In this document: positions 16,741 through 27,207 of the stretch, one piece after another
How the letters are laid out: the number at the start of each line of letters is the position of its first letter
How positions within the stretch are numbered: the first letter of the stretch is position 1
Origin: Anaerotruncus rubiinfantis
Lineage (GTDB): Bacteria > Bacillota > Clostridia > Oscillospirales > Ruminococcaceae
Assembly (NCBI RefSeq): GCF_900078395.1
Contig: NZ_FKLA01000009.1
Location: 1,006,614 to 1,070,613, forward strand
DNA: 64,000 nucleotides
Reading direction: 5' to 3'
Made by a program: the position numbers and the translations under genes
Notes under the pieces: generated by a model
The model's input: only the letters and a program-made list of their open reading frames with translations
Told to the model about the DNA's origin: nothing
Databases searched by the model: none

Positions 16741-16779
16741 AAATTCTGTAAACAATTCATGAATTCCGATCTCCCTTTC

Positions 16780-16809
16780 TTGACATCCTGAAAAAATGTG
16801 GTACATTAT
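16780..16809 (+). promoter_or_regulatory. Promoter of the hrcA operon
   Basis: TTGACA at 16780-16785 is a consensus -35. The -10 is either TACATT (16802-16807, spacer 16) or CATTAT (16804-16809, spacer 18). It lies between the two CIRCE copies, so HrcA bound at copy 2 would cover the transcription start. Confidence 0.7.
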
Positions 16810-16814
16810 AGTTG

Positions 16815-16841
16815 TTGGCACTCGGAGATTATGAGTGCTAA
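16815..16841 (+). promoter_or_regulatory. CIRCE operator 2 (one mismatch)
   Basis: TTGGCACTC, nine bases, GAGTGCTAA, one base off consensus in the left arm. It lies immediately downstream of the hrcA -10 box and 38 bp before the hrcA start, the classical CIRCE position. Confidence 0.93.
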
Positions 16842-16879
16842 GCGGACTTTGCTCAGTTGTGGAATGTGAGGTGTATGCG

Positions 16880-17911
16880 ATGAAGCTCGACTTGAGAAAA
16901 CTGAAAATCCTGACCGCGATCGTCGAGACTTACATCGATACCGGCGAGCCTGTCAGCTCCAAGATGCTGGCGCAGAAACTTGATATCAACGTCTCGCCCG
17001 CGACCATCCGCAACGACATGGCGGCGCTTTTTGATATGGGATTCCTTGAGCAGCCGCACACTTCCGCCGGACGCGTCCCCTCCCACCTGGGTTATCGGAT
17101 TTATGTCGATCAGCTGATGCACTGCAAACCGCTGTCTGATGAGGAGCGCGGCGAGATTGACGCGCTTTTCAATGTGCATAACCCCGACCCGGACCGGCTT
17201 TTGGAGGATGCCGCGCAGGCGCTCGCGGATTACACCAACTGCGCGACCGTTTCCACCACGATCACACCGAAAACAGTGCGCGTCAAGCATATCGAAATTG
17301 TTCCGGCGGGCGTGCGCACGGTGGTCATCCTGGTCATCGCCTCGAACGGCGTCATCCGCGACAAGGTCTGCCGGGTGGATTTCGGCATCACCGCGGAGCT
17401 GCTCGAATTTATCAATAAGTTTATCAACGGCCGTCTGGTCGACAAATCGGTCAACGACATCTCCCAGTGGTACATCAATTCGGTTGCGGTCACGCTGGGC
17501 GAATATTCCCGGCTGTTTACCCCGATTCTGGCCACCGTTTACGAGCTCTGCAAAGAGATCGATGAAGGCCAGTTCTATACTTCCGGCGGGACCAACCTGC
17601 TGGGATATAAGGAGTTTTCCGATGTGGCGCACGATTTGCTGCTCACCATGCAGAACCGCGACCATCTGCTTGGCGTTATCGGCTCGAAGGACGACGCCGT
17701 TTTCATCACCATCGGCAAGGAAAACAGCCGAAGCGAGCTGGCCGACACGTCTGTGGTGGTCACCCGTTACTCCATCGGAAAGCAGAACGCGGGCGCGATT
17801 GGCGTAATCGGCCCGGTCCGGATGGATTACGCAAAGATTATCCCGCATCTTGAATATTTTTCGCAGACATTAGGGAAATTATTGGCGGAGACTTTTGAAC
17901 AGGATGCGTAA
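16880..17911 (+). CDS. hrcA: Heat-inducible transcription repressor HrcA
   Basis: A 343-residue repressor. Residues about 1-75 form the winged-helix domain (VSPATIRNDMAAL, FLEQPHTSAGRVPSHLGYRIYVD is the wing segment), followed by the GAF-like and dimerisation parts ending GAIGVIGPVRMDY. It binds CIRCE and is stabilised by GroEL in the family model. The ATG at 16880 is preferred to an upstream in-frame ATG at 16835, which lies inside CIRCE copy 2; GAGGTG precedes the chosen start. First gene of hrcA-grpE-dnaK-dnaJ, autoregulated through two CIRCE copies. Confidence 0.97.
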   Translation: MKLDLRKLKILTAIVETYIDTGEPVSSKMLAQKLDINVSPATIRNDMAALFDMGFLEQPHTSAGRVPSHLGYRIYVDQLMHCKPLSDEERGEIDALFNVHNPDPDRLLEDAAQALADYTNCATVSTTITPKTVRVKHIEIVPAGVRTVVILVIASNGVIRDKVCRVDFGITAELLEFINKFINGRLVDKSVNDISQWYINSVAVTLGEYSRLFTPILATVYELCKEIDEGQFYTSGGTNLLGYKEFSDVAHDLLLTMQNRDHLLGVIGSKDDAVFITIGKENSRSELADTSVVVTRYSIGKQNAGAIGVIGPVRMDYAKIIPHLEYFSQTLGKLLAETFEQDA

Positions 17912-17939
17912 TAAAAACACATAGAAGGTAGGGAACAGA

Positions 17940-18524
17940 TTGTCTCAGAAGCATAAGCATGAGCAGCCCATAGGCGAGGCGGACGAGGTCCAGGAACAGA
18001 CGCAGCCGGAAGAAAAGACTCCGGAAGCGTCCGAGGAAACCGGGGAAGAAAAACAGCCGGAAGCGGAGCGCAAAGAGCCTGAAAAGACCGAGACGGAACT
18101 GCTGGAAGAGCAGGTTTCGCAGCTGGGTGACAAGCTGCTGCGCACGATGGCCGAGTATGACAACTTCCGTAAGCGCAGCCAGAAGGAGAAGGAAGCGATT
18201 TACCCGCAGGCAACCGCAAATGCGGTGGCGCAGTTCGTTCCGATCATCGATACGTTTGAACGTGCGCTCGCGGTGGAATGCGCGGACGCGGAGTTTAAAA
18301 AGGGCGTGGAGATGATCCTGCAGAACTTTAAGGATGTGCTCGAAAAGCTCGGAGTCGAAGCGTTCGGCGCTGCGGGCGAGCAGTTCAATCCGGATCTGCA
18401 CAACGCTGTGATGCACATTGACGATGAATCGCTTGAGACGAACATCATCACCGATGTGTTTCAGAAGGGATATAAAATCGGCGACCGGATCATCCGGCAC
18501 GCGATGGTCAAGGTCGCAAACTGA
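17940..18524 (+). CDS. grpE: Nucleotide exchange factor GrpE
   Basis: A 194-residue DnaK exchange factor. Residues about 1-45 are Glu/Lys/Gln-rich and probably unstructured, followed by the long dimerisation helix (LLEEQVSQLGDKLLRTMAEY) and the C-terminal beta-wing with the family's NPDLHNAVMH segment. It releases ADP from DnaK. The start is a TTG at 17940 preceded by GAAGGTAGGG; no in-frame ATG gives the full N-terminus. It follows hrcA by 28 bp, in the same transcript. Confidence 0.96.
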   Translation: MSQKHKHEQPIGEADEVQEQTQPEEKTPEASEETGEEKQPEAERKEPEKTETELLEEQVSQLGDKLLRTMAEYDNFRKRSQKEKEAIYPQATANAVAQFVPIIDTFERALAVECADAEFKKGVEMILQNFKDVLEKLGVEAFGAAGEQFNPDLHNAVMHIDDESLETNIITDVFQKGYKIGDRIIRHAMVKVAN

Positions 18525-18600
18525 CCAGGGGGCGCTTTTGAAAAGTCCCCTTTGAAGCCCCTCGGGGCTTTCGGTCCTGCCGCGCCGCGAAGATCTTAAA

Positions 18601-18715
18601 GTGTTTTGTCGACCTTTTTAAAGGCTGGGGACATGGGGGCCGGCCTTTCCCGCGGGCCCTGCTTCAGGCGGTTTTTTTGCTGCTTTTTCAAGGAAAAGAA
18701 AGCAGGCATTCACCA
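18601..18715 (+). repeat. Intergenic repeat-like element, copy A
   Basis: Between grpE and dnaK a stretch with paired T/A-rich arms (GTTTTGTCGACCTTTTTAAA) and a GC hairpin runs into GCCCTGCTTCAGGCGGTTTT (from 18656). The same order recurs between gcvT and gcvH at 34560-34710 with small changes. It may be a degenerate interspersed repeat. A separate small hairpin (AAGCCCC / GGGGCTT) lies at 18555-18570. Confidence 0.4.
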
Positions 18716-18754
18716 CGTTAAAATTTATTCCAATATATATGGAGGGCATTCATT

Positions 18755-20608
<1,854 letters not shown>

Positions 20609-20625
20609 TACAATAAGCAGGTGCG

Positions 20626-20654
20626 TTCAGGCGGGGGTAATCCTCCCGCCTGAA
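20626..20654 (+). other. Stem-loop between dnaK and dnaJ
   Basis: A 10-bp stem (TTCAGGCGGG with CCCGCCTGAA, 9-base loop) sits 18 bp past the dnaK stop and has no T run. It is more likely an mRNA-stability or processing element that lowers dnaJ relative to dnaK than a full terminator. Confidence 0.55.
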
Positions 20655-20686
20655 CCTGTGAACGCAGATAAACAGGGGTGAGGCAT

Positions 20687-21847
20687 ATGGCTGAAAAACG
20701 GGACTATTATGAAGTATTGGGCGTGTCCAAGGACGCATCCACGGACGACCTGAAAAAAGCATACCGCAAGCTTGCAAAGCAGTATCACCCCGACATGAAT
20801 CCGGGGGATAAGACCGCCGAGGCAAAATTCAAAGAGGTTAACGAGGCCTATGAGGTCTTAAACGACCCGGCAAAACGCCAGCGCTACGACCAGTTCGGGC
20901 ACGCGGGCGTCGACCCGTCCTATGGGGCGGGCGCCGGCGGGGCGGGCTTTGGAGGCGGCTTTGGCGGTTTCGACGTGGGAGATATCTTCGAAAGCTTCTT
21001 TGGCGGAAGCGGCTTCGGCGGCTTTGGCGGGGGCGGGCGCACCCGCAACCCGAATGCGCCGATCCGCGGCAACGATGTCAATATCACCATCAACCTGTCG
21101 TTTATGGACGCGGCCAAGGGCTGCAAGCAGCAGGTGCAGGTGCAGCGGCTTGAAAAGTGCGATACCTGCGACGGTACCGGCGCCAAGAAGGGCACCGCCC
21201 CGGAAACCTGCCCGGAATGCGGCGGCACCGGTCAGGTGCGCGTCCAGCAGCGTACGCCGATCGGCGTGATCCAGACCACCCGAACCTGTACAAAATGTTC
21301 CGGCAAGGGTAAGGTCGTCAAGGAGCCGTGCAGCGACTGCCGCGGAATGGGGCGCGTGCGCCACACCCGGACGCTGGAGGTTTCGGTCCCGGCTGGTATC
21401 GACGACGGGCAGACCTTTGTGCTGCGCGGACAGGGTGACCACGGCCTCAACGGCGGCCCGGCGGGCGATGTGAACATCATGGTAAACCTGCGGCCCGACC
21501 CGCTCTTTGAGCGCGACGGATTCGACGTCTGGTGCGACATCCCGATCACCTTCTCGCAGGCGGTGCTGGGCGATGAGATCACCGTTCCCACCATCGACGG
21601 CAAAGTGAAATATGACGTGCCGGAGGGCACGCAGTCCGGAACGGTATTCCGCCTGCGCAATAAGGGCATTCCGTATGTGAACGGGCGCGGACGCGGCGAC
21701 CAGTATGTCAAGGTGAATATCGAGGTTCCGCGTAACCTGACCGGCAAGCAGAAAGACGCGCTTAAGGAATTTGAAAAGCTTTCAAGCGACAAAAACTATG
21801 AAAAGCGCAAAAGCTTTTTCGATAAGCTCAAAGATGCGATGAAATAA
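20687..21847 (+). CDS. dnaJ: Co-chaperone DnaJ
   Basis: A 386-residue type I Hsp40: J domain with the HPD motif (QYHPDMN, about residues 30-36), a Gly/Phe-rich linker (about 77-118), four zinc-binding CxxCxGxG repeats ([32 protein letters not shown]) and the C-terminal beta domains. It stimulates DnaK ATPase and delivers substrates. I place the start at the ATG at 20687 ([12 protein letters not shown]), with GGGGTGAGG upstream; an in-frame GTG 9 bases earlier overlaps that site. Last chaperone gene before a strong terminator. Confidence 0.97.
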   Translation: MAEKRDYYEVLGVSKDASTDDLKKAYRKLAKQYHPDMNPGDKTAEAKFKEVNEAYEVLNDPAKRQRYDQFGHAGVDPSYGAGAGGAGFGGGFGGFDVGDIFESFFGGSGFGGFGGGGRTRNPNAPIRGNDVNITINLSFMDAAKGCKQQVQVQRLEKCDTCDGTGAKKGTAPETCPECGGTGQVRVQQRTPIGVIQTTRTCTKCSGKGKVVKEPCSDCRGMGRVRHTRTLEVSVPAGIDDGQTFVLRGQGDHGLNGGPAGDVNIMVNLRPDPLFERDGFDVWCDIPITFSQAVLGDEITVPTIDGKVKYDVPEGTQSGTVFRLRNKGIPYVNGRGRGDQYVKVNIEVPRNLTGKQKDALKEFEKLSSDKNYEKRKSFFDKLKDAMK

Positions 21848-21852
21848 ATGGA

Positions 21853-21888
21853 AAACCGCGTGAAACAGTCGTTTCACGCGGTTTTTTA
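21853..21888 (+). terminator. Terminator of the hrcA-dnaJ operon
   Basis: A perfect 14-bp stem (AAACCGCGTGAAAC with GTTTCACGCGGTTT, 4-base loop) followed by a T run, 5 bp after the dnaJ stop. A TATAAT at 21941-21946 beyond it may be the -10 of the prmA promoter. Confidence 0.92.
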
Positions 21889-21997
21889 CTGGATAAAATC
21901 CATCCGGATTTTACGGGTGGATTTTACCCGCGCATTATTATATAATGTATCATGAAGTAGCTTGCGCAAGGACAAAAAGAAAGAGAGGGCAAAACGG

Positions 21998-22921
21998 ATG
22001 CAGTACAGCGAAGTCAAGCTGAAAATTGCGACCAGGGATGCGGAAACAGCGGCGGCGATCGCAAACCTGGTGGTGCCGTACGGGTTATATATCGAGGATT
22101 ACAGCGACATCGAAGAACTCGCGCCGCAGATCGCGCACGTCGATCTGATCGAACAGGAGCTTCTGGAACGCGACCGCGAACACGCGGTGATCCATTTTTA
22201 CATCGCGCCCGAGGAAAACCCGATGGAAGCGGTTTCGTTTGTGAGCGAACGCCTCGGCGCGGCCGGGATCGGTTTTTCGGTGGAGAGCGAGAAGGTGGAT
22301 GAGGAAGACTGGGCTACAGCCTGGAAAAAATATTATTACCCCACCAAGGTCGGGGAGCGGCTGGTTGTCTGCCCTTCGTGGGAGACTTACGCGCCAAAAC
22401 CGGGGGAGGTGGTGCTCACGATGGACCCGGGCATGGCTTTTGGCACCGGAACCCACGACACCACCCGGCTCTGTATGCAGCTTTTGGAAAAATACGTCTC
22501 ACCGGGTGCGCATCTGCTTGATGTGGGCACCGGCAGCGGCATTCTGGCGGTGGCGGCGCTGCTGCTGGGAGCTGAAAGCGCGGTGGGGATCGACATTGAC
22601 GAGGTCGCGGTGCGGGTCGCAAAGGAGAACGCCGAAGCCAACGGTGTGGCGGACAGGGTGGAATTTCTGGCAGGGGATCTGACCGCGAAGGTGGACGGAA
22701 AATTTGCGGTTGTTACCGCGAATATCGTTGCGGATGTGATTATCCGGCTGATCCCCGACCTGGAACGGTTCCTGCGGCCGGACAGCGTTTTTATCGCGTC
22801 GGGTATCATCGACACCCGCGCTGGAGATGTGACCGGCGCGCTGGCCGCCGCGGGCTACGAAGTGGTCGAGCGCCGGGAATCGGGCGGATGGGTGGCGCTG
22901 GCCGCCAAACAACGGGGATAG
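21998..22921 (+). CDS. prmA: Ribosomal protein L11 methyltransferase
   Basis: A 307-residue SAM-dependent methyltransferase that trimethylates ribosomal protein L11. The N-terminal L11-recognition domain (about 1-100) is followed by the linker and the Rossmann domain with DVGTGSGILAVAA (motif I), GIDIDEVAV and VTANIVADVI. DPGMAFGTGTHDTT is the family's substrate-side signature. The ATG at 21998 (MQYSEVK) follows GAGAGGG; longer in-frame extensions begin with a Lys/Arg-rich stretch unlike the family. It lies downstream of dnaJ and upstream of rsmE, a common Bacillota order. Confidence 0.95.
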   Translation: MQYSEVKLKIATRDAETAAAIANLVVPYGLYIEDYSDIEELAPQIAHVDLIEQELLERDREHAVIHFYIAPEENPMEAVSFVSERLGAAGIGFSVESEKVDEEDWATAWKKYYYPTKVGERLVVCPSWETYAPKPGEVVLTMDPGMAFGTGTHDTTRLCMQLLEKYVSPGAHLLDVGTGSGILAVAALLLGAESAVGIDIDEVAVRVAKENAEANGVADRVEFLAGDLTAKVDGKFAVVTANIVADVIIRLIPDLERFLRPDSVFIASGIIDTRAGDVTGALAAAGYEVVERRESGGWVALAAKQRG

Positions 22922-23005
22922 CCGTGCGGGCCGGGGAAGCTGTACCGCGCAATTCCCTGCGTTTTTTTGAAAAAAACGCATAAAACTTTTGATTTGGTGA
23001 GAATT

Positions 23006-23731
23006 ATGCCGAGATTTTTTACAGGACAGGTGAATGAACAGAATGCCGTCATCGACGGCGAGGACGCGCGGCATATCGCGTTGTCGCTGCGGATGAAGGT
23101 GGGAGAAAGGCTTACCGTCTGCGACGGGGACGGCCGGGACTATCAGTGCAGGATCGCGTCGGTTCAGCCGGCGCGGGTGGAGCTCACGGTGGAAGCGGTG
23201 GAACCGTCTGCAGGCGAGCCGGGCGTGTTTGTCACACTGTATCAGGCGATGCCCAAAGGCGATAAATTTGAAACGATTGTGCAGAAAGCGGTCGAGCTTG
23301 GAGTGGGAAAGATCGTACCGGTGCTGACCCGGCGCTGCGTCTCCCGGCCGGATGGAAAATCGATGGCAAAGAAGCTGGAGCGGTACCGCAAGATCGCGGC
23401 CGAAGCCGCAAAGCAGTGCGGCCGCGGCCGCGTGCCGGAAGTGGAGCCGCTCTGTGAATTTCCCGAGGCGGTTGCCCGCATGAAACAGGACGCGCTTGCG
23501 ATCCTGTTTTATGAGAATGCGGACGAACCGCTGAAGGCTCTGCTGGAACGCAGGCTTGGGAAAAGCGTGTCGGTTCTGGTGGGCAGCGAGGGCGGTTTTG
23601 AGCCGTCCGAAGCCGCTTATGCAAAGGAAAACGGGCTGGTCTCGCTTTCGCTTGGCAGCCGGATTCTGCGGTGCGAAACTGCGCCGCTCGCGGCAGTCAC
23701 CGCGATCCTTTATCAGGCGGGGGATATTTAA
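23006..23731 (+). CDS. rsmE: 16S rRNA m3U1498 methyltransferase RsmE
   Basis: A 241-residue SPOUT-class methyltransferase. It has an N-terminal PUA-like domain (about 1-70; EDARHIALSLRMKVGE) and the trefoil-knot domain with VGSEGGFEPSEA and the closing LGSRILRCETAPLAA, the SAM-binding knot residues. It methylates U1498 of 16S rRNA. The ATG at 23006 (MPRFFTG) matches the family start and follows GGTGAG. It begins 84 bp after prmA. Confidence 0.95.
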   Translation: MPRFFTGQVNEQNAVIDGEDARHIALSLRMKVGERLTVCDGDGRDYQCRIASVQPARVELTVEAVEPSAGEPGVFVTLYQAMPKGDKFETIVQKAVELGVGKIVPVLTRRCVSRPDGKSMAKKLERYRKIAAEAAKQCGRGRVPEVEPLCEFPEAVARMKQDALAILFYENADEPLKALLERRLGKSVSVLVGSEGGFEPSEAAYAKENGLVSLSLGSRILRCETAPLAAVTAILYQAGDI

Positions 23732-23773
23732 CCAGCCGCGCGGGATACTAACAGATGAGGTGAACGCATAGTT

Positions 23774-24556
23774 ATGAAACGGATTGTTTCGATGGCATTG
23801 GCGGTTGCGCTGTTGGCGGCCTGCACGCCGCGCAGCGCCGGCACGCCGAATCATTCGGCGCCGCAGCCTGAAAAGCAGGCGGCTTCTTCCGAAAGATCGG
23901 AGCCGTCAAGCCGGATATCCGAGATCGATTCTTCCGAAACGGTCGGAAGCTTGCCGGAAGGAGCTGTCCCGTCCGCGGCAAAGCCGGAAGAAGGGACGGA
24001 GGACTGGATGCTGCTTTTGGTCAATGCGCAGAATGGCATTGATGCGGATTACGAACCGGAGCTCGCCGAGGTCCAGAACGGTTACCGGATGGATGTGCGG
24101 GCTGTCCCGGCTTTGCAGCGGATGATCGCGGATGCAGCTGAGGAGGGGGTCGATCTGCTGGTCTGTTCGGCCTACCGGCCGTATTCTTCGCAGGAACGCA
24201 ATTTCAATAACAGCATCCAGACCTATCTGGCGCAGGGCTACAGCCAGGCAGATGCCTACGCGATGACAGCGGCGTATATCGCGGTGCCGGGCTACAGCGA
24301 GCATCAAACCGGGCTTGCGGCGGACATTGTGACGCCGGCCTACCAGACGCTTGACAGCGGTTTTGCCGAGACTGCAGCTGCGAAATGGATGGCCGCGCAT
24401 GCGGCCGAGTACGGATTCATCCTGCGCTACCCGAAGGATAAGACCGAAATCACCGGGATTGCCTATGAGCCGTGGCATTTCCGCTATGTGGGAGAAACGG
24501 CCGCGCGGGAGATTACGGACGCGGGGATTTGCCTCGAAGAATATCTCGACAGATAG
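23774..24556 (+). CDS. VanY-type D-Ala-D-Ala carboxypeptidase lipoprotein
   Basis: A 260-residue lipoprotein (lipobox ending LAAC at about 17) with a low-complexity linker (about 20-75) and a peptidase M15B domain. The zinc ligands and catalytic residues are visible: SAYRPYSSQ, SEHQTGLAADI (His and Asp ligands) and EPWHFRYVG (catalytic Glu and third ligand His). It would trim the terminal D-alanine of peptidoglycan stem peptides outside the membrane. Nothing in the neighbourhood (no VanS/VanR, no ligase) suggests glycopeptide resistance. It shares direction with the next small membrane protein gene, which starts within 13 bp. Confidence 0.9.
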   Translation: MKRIVSMALAVALLAACTPRSAGTPNHSAPQPEKQAASSERSEPSSRISEIDSSETVGSLPEGAVPSAAKPEEGTEDWMLLLVNAQNGIDADYEPELAEVQNGYRMDVRAVPALQRMIADAAEEGVDLLVCSAYRPYSSQERNFNNSIQTYLAQGYSQADAYAMTAAYIAVPGYSEHQTGLAADIVTPAYQTLDSGFAETAAAKWMAAHAAEYGFILRYPKDKTEITGIAYEPWHFRYVGETAAREITDAGICLEEYLDR

Positions 24557-24568
24557 GAGGTGGCGCCG

Positions 24569-25132
24569 CTGGATAAGGTTGCCTTTGCGAACAAGGCCAC
24601 CCGGCTGATCGGCGGCAGGAACGGGGCGACAATGGTTGCGGCCGCTTTTGTGGCGGTGGCGGTGGCTGTTGGAGCCGGGATTTTTCTTGCGGACAGGGTG
24701 GACAAAATGCAGGAAGAACTGAAAAACAGCCAGTTTGTTGCGGCTCTGACCGCCTCCGGAGAAAAGAGCAGGATCACGCAGATTCTGGCCGACCCGGAAA
24801 GTTCCGAACTGTTTTTGAAATATGTCAACGCGATGGCGGCTGTGCTTACAAACCTTGAGCAGTCGCCGGCCGAGCAGTTCAAGCAGTTTGAAGCGATCCT
24901 GGCCGCGCAGGAGGCCTCAGGGGTGAAAATCGAAAGCTTTCTGTGCGACGATCCGGCGGGACGGCTGCAGATGCTGTCGGTGCAAGCGCGGGGCGCGCCG
25001 CAGGCGGCAAAGGCTTTTCAGGAAAGCCTGGGTGCGTCCGGGTGTTTTTGTGAGACGGAACTTTCCGTCAATCGTGAAGAAAATGGGCAAGAGTTCACAA
25101 TCAACTGCTATTTTTCACATGACGATTTATGA
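24569..25132 (+). CDS. Small single-pass membrane protein of unknown function
   Basis: About 187 residues, not recognised. A cytoplasmic basic N-terminus is followed by one membrane segment (about residues 22-43, Ala/Val-rich) and an outer or cytoplasmic helical region (DRVDKMQEELKNS) with a C-terminal alpha/beta part. The shape recalls PilN-like or divisome bitopic proteins, but no motif supports either. The start is doubtful: a GTG at 24560 overlaps the ribosome site GGAGG (24556-24560), while a CTG at 24569 lies 8 bases behind it and gives MDKVAF. I chose the CTG. It follows the carboxypeptidase by 12 bp, so the two are probably cotranscribed. Confidence 0.6.
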   Translation: MDKVAFANKATRLIGGRNGATMVAAAFVAVAVAVGAGIFLADRVDKMQEELKNSQFVAALTASGEKSRITQILADPESSELFLKYVNAMAAVLTNLEQSPAEQFKQFEAILAAQEASGVKIESFLCDDPAGRLQMLSVQARGAPQAAKAFQESLGASGCFCETELSVNREENGQEFTINCYFSHDDL

Positions 25133-25235
25133 AAAATCCACGAAAATATAGAAAGTTTACATAATTATCACACTTCTAACAGACTCTTTTGGCGCAATGT
25201 GATAAAATTTGTATGATCGGAAGTATAGGCTTTTT

Positions 25236-26561
25236 ATGGATCGTCGCATTCCCGGTTACAGCTTCACCCTCGGCAAAAAACAGGAGGCCTGGTTTCTTTT
25301 CGCGCTGGTTGCATCCGCGCTGGTACTGCGGCTGATGATCGCTTACACAAGCGTACACTACTTCGACTTGAGCTATTATGTCGGATGGTCGGCGGGGGTG
25401 GAGGAGGATTTCTTCGGCGCCTACAACAACATTGGAAATCTCGATTACCCCCCGTTGTTCCTTTTTCCGCTTTTTTTGACGGGGAAGCTTCTGGCGCTGG
25501 ATGCGGTCGCCTCCTTCGATCCTTATGCCATGCTGGCGCTCAAAGGCTGGCAGATGCTCTTTGATCTCGCAATTATTCCGCTGCTTTACCTGGTACTCAA
25601 AAAGGTGGACCGGCTGGCGGCGCTTGGATGCGCGGCGCTCTGGGCGGTCAATCCGACCGCTATCTTCAACTCCTCCTATTGGGGGCAGACCGACTGCATC
25701 ATGATGTTTCTTCTGGTGCTGGCTTTCTGGCTGCTGACCGAACGCAGACCGGTGCCGGCGGGCGTGGTAATGACGCTGGCCTGCCTGATGAAATTTCAAT
25801 CTCTCTATTTCGCGCCGCTTTTTGCCCTTGCGCTGCTGACCATGCGGTTCCCGTGGAAACGGGTGGCCCTTGCGGCTGGAGCGGGGATGGGAACCGCGCT
25901 GGCCGTATTTTTCCCATTCATGGTGCGTTCCGGATGGAATCTGCCGTGGAAAATCTATTTCGGCGGTTTTGAACAATACCCGGGCGCGGCGCTCAATGCG
26001 TTCAACCTTTATTCAGCGCTTGGCGCGAACTTTTTGCATGTGGACACGGTCCTTTACCAGCCGGTCACCGCGGGCGGGCTTTCCGCGTTTATGCTGGCCG
26101 CTTCGCTGGCTGCGTTGGTGGCGTGGTATTTCACCGCCGCCGAAAAAAGCGTGTGGCTTCTGGGCTTCGCATTTATGCAGACCATCTTCCTGTTCACCGC
26201 CCGGATGCACGAGCGGTATCAGATCCCGGTGCTCATTTTTGCGCTGATCGCCAGCGTCTGCCATAAAAGCAGAGCGCTCTTCGCGGGCTATCTCGCGCTC
26301 ACGGGCATGACCTTCCTCAACCATTTCCTCGTGTTCGAGCAGGTGTTCGCAGGCGCGGAAAAACACGCATGGATGGTCCATTTCGATGAAATCCTGCGCA
26401 GCCTTTCCTTTGTCAACCTTGTCCTCTATTTCGTGCTGCTGGCGGTGGTGCTGCACATCTCTTACCACCGCGTCCGCTTTCGGTTTGCGCATCCGCTGCG
26501 TATGCTGCGGGCCGGCAGGCGGCGCAGGCGCGGGAATCCTCCGCCACCGGTAGAGGCATAG
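25236..26561 (+). CDS. GT-C fold membrane glycosyltransferase
   Basis: About 441 residues with roughly ten hydrophobic segments. The first extracellular loop, after TM1, carries DLSYYVGWSAG and NLDYPPLFLF, the acidic and DYPP-type motif of polyprenyl-phosphate-sugar-dependent glycosyltransferases (GT39/GT87-like mannosyltransferases). ARMHERYQIPVL near 330 is typical of the same group. It would transfer a sugar from a lipid carrier on the outer face of the membrane; acceptor unknown. The very basic tail (RRRRRG) is cytoplasmic. Start set at the ATG at 25236; an in-frame TTG at 25209 without a ribosome site is the alternative. Confidence 0.75.
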   Translation: MDRRIPGYSFTLGKKQEAWFLFALVASALVLRLMIAYTSVHYFDLSYYVGWSAGVEEDFFGAYNNIGNLDYPPLFLFPLFLTGKLLALDAVASFDPYAMLALKGWQMLFDLAIIPLLYLVLKKVDRLAALGCAALWAVNPTAIFNSSYWGQTDCIMMFLLVLAFWLLTERRPVPAGVVMTLACLMKFQSLYFAPLFALALLTMRFPWKRVALAAGAGMGTALAVFFPFMVRSGWNLPWKIYFGGFEQYPGAALNAFNLYSALGANFLHVDTVLYQPVTAGGLSAFMLAASLAALVAWYFTAAEKSVWLLGFAFMQTIFLFTARMHERYQIPVLIFALIASVCHKSRALFAGYLALTGMTFLNHFLVFEQVFAGAEKHAWMVHFDEILRSLSFVNLVLYFVLLAVVLHISYHRVRFRFAHPLRMLRAGRRRRRGNPPPPVEA

Positions 26562-26594
26562 AATAAATTGATCTTTTAGAAAGTGGTGAGTCCC

Positions 26595-27158
26595 ATGAAC
26601 CTATTTTCCCACATCACAATGGGCAGGTATCTTTACGCTTATTTCACGGAGAATATGAATCTGAAGCTGGATAAGGGTACGTTCGTCCGATGGAACTTCC
26701 TGCCGGATGTCGCGCCCAGCCTGCTGAAACTTTCCCATTTTAAAAAGGATATCTATGACCTTGTGATGGAAAAGGCCGATTATCTCGCCAGGGAAGGGGA
26801 GAACATGTCGACCGAGGAGTTCAGCAAACAGCTTGGGATCCTTTGCCACTTCATGTCCGATTTTTTCTGCTACGCGCACAGCGAGAACTTTGACGGCAGC
26901 AAGATCGGGCATCTGAAATATGAAATTTTCATGCAGTTTTATGGCTACCGCCGCCGTGATATGCTACATGCGGTCGATCTGATCTCGAACGCGGCGGAAA
27001 TCGATCACAGTCTGGCGCTTTATGAGCAGATCAACGAGCTGCACGAGCAATATTCGCAGGTCGCGCCGTCCTATGGCGTGGACTTTGTCTTTTCGCTGAC
27101 CGCCTGTGTAGATCTGGTGATCGGGATGACCAAATCCCTGGTACCTGCCCACGCGTGA
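26595..27158 (+). CDS. Zinc-dependent phospholipase C-like protein
   Basis: A 187-residue all-helical protein resembling the zinc-dependent phospholipase C/S1-P1 nuclease family (PF00882-like): SHITMGRYLY near the start, FLPDVAPS, and CHFMSDFFCYAHS with the His, Asp and His spacing of the metal site. There is no signal peptide, so it is probably cytoplasmic and may not be a lipase. The ATG at 26595 follows GGTGAG; the earlier in-frame GTG is inside that site. It lies 33 bp behind the GT-C gene and is closed by a strong terminator, so both may form one unit. Family match is moderate. Confidence 0.65.
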   Translation: MNLFSHITMGRYLYAYFTENMNLKLDKGTFVRWNFLPDVAPSLLKLSHFKKDIYDLVMEKADYLAREGENMSTEEFSKQLGILCHFMSDFFCYAHSENFDGSKIGHLKYEIFMQFYGYRRRDMLHAVDLISNAAEIDHSLALYEQINELHEQYSQVAPSYGVDFVFSLTACVDLVIGMTKSLVPAHA

Positions 27159-27179
27159 TTCGTTCACTTGGAAAAATGG

Positions 27180-27207
27180 CCGCCGTCCGTTGGACGGCGG
27201 TTTTTTT
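27180..27207 (+). terminator. Terminator after the phospholipase C-like gene
   Basis: A perfect 9-bp GC stem (CCGCCGTCC with GGACGGCGG, 3-base loop) followed by seven T residues, 21 bp after the stop. Confidence 0.92.

Noticed and set aside
22499..23854. Minus-strand frame of about 450 codons opposite prmA and rsmE
   Set aside because: Spans two real genes on the opposite strand and yields an Arg/His/Gln-rich sequence with no motif.
23774..24556. VanY-type peptidase considered as vancomycin resistance
   Set aside because: No vanS/R, vanH, vanA/B-type ligase or vanX nearby; such M15B lipoproteins are common wall-maturation enzymes.
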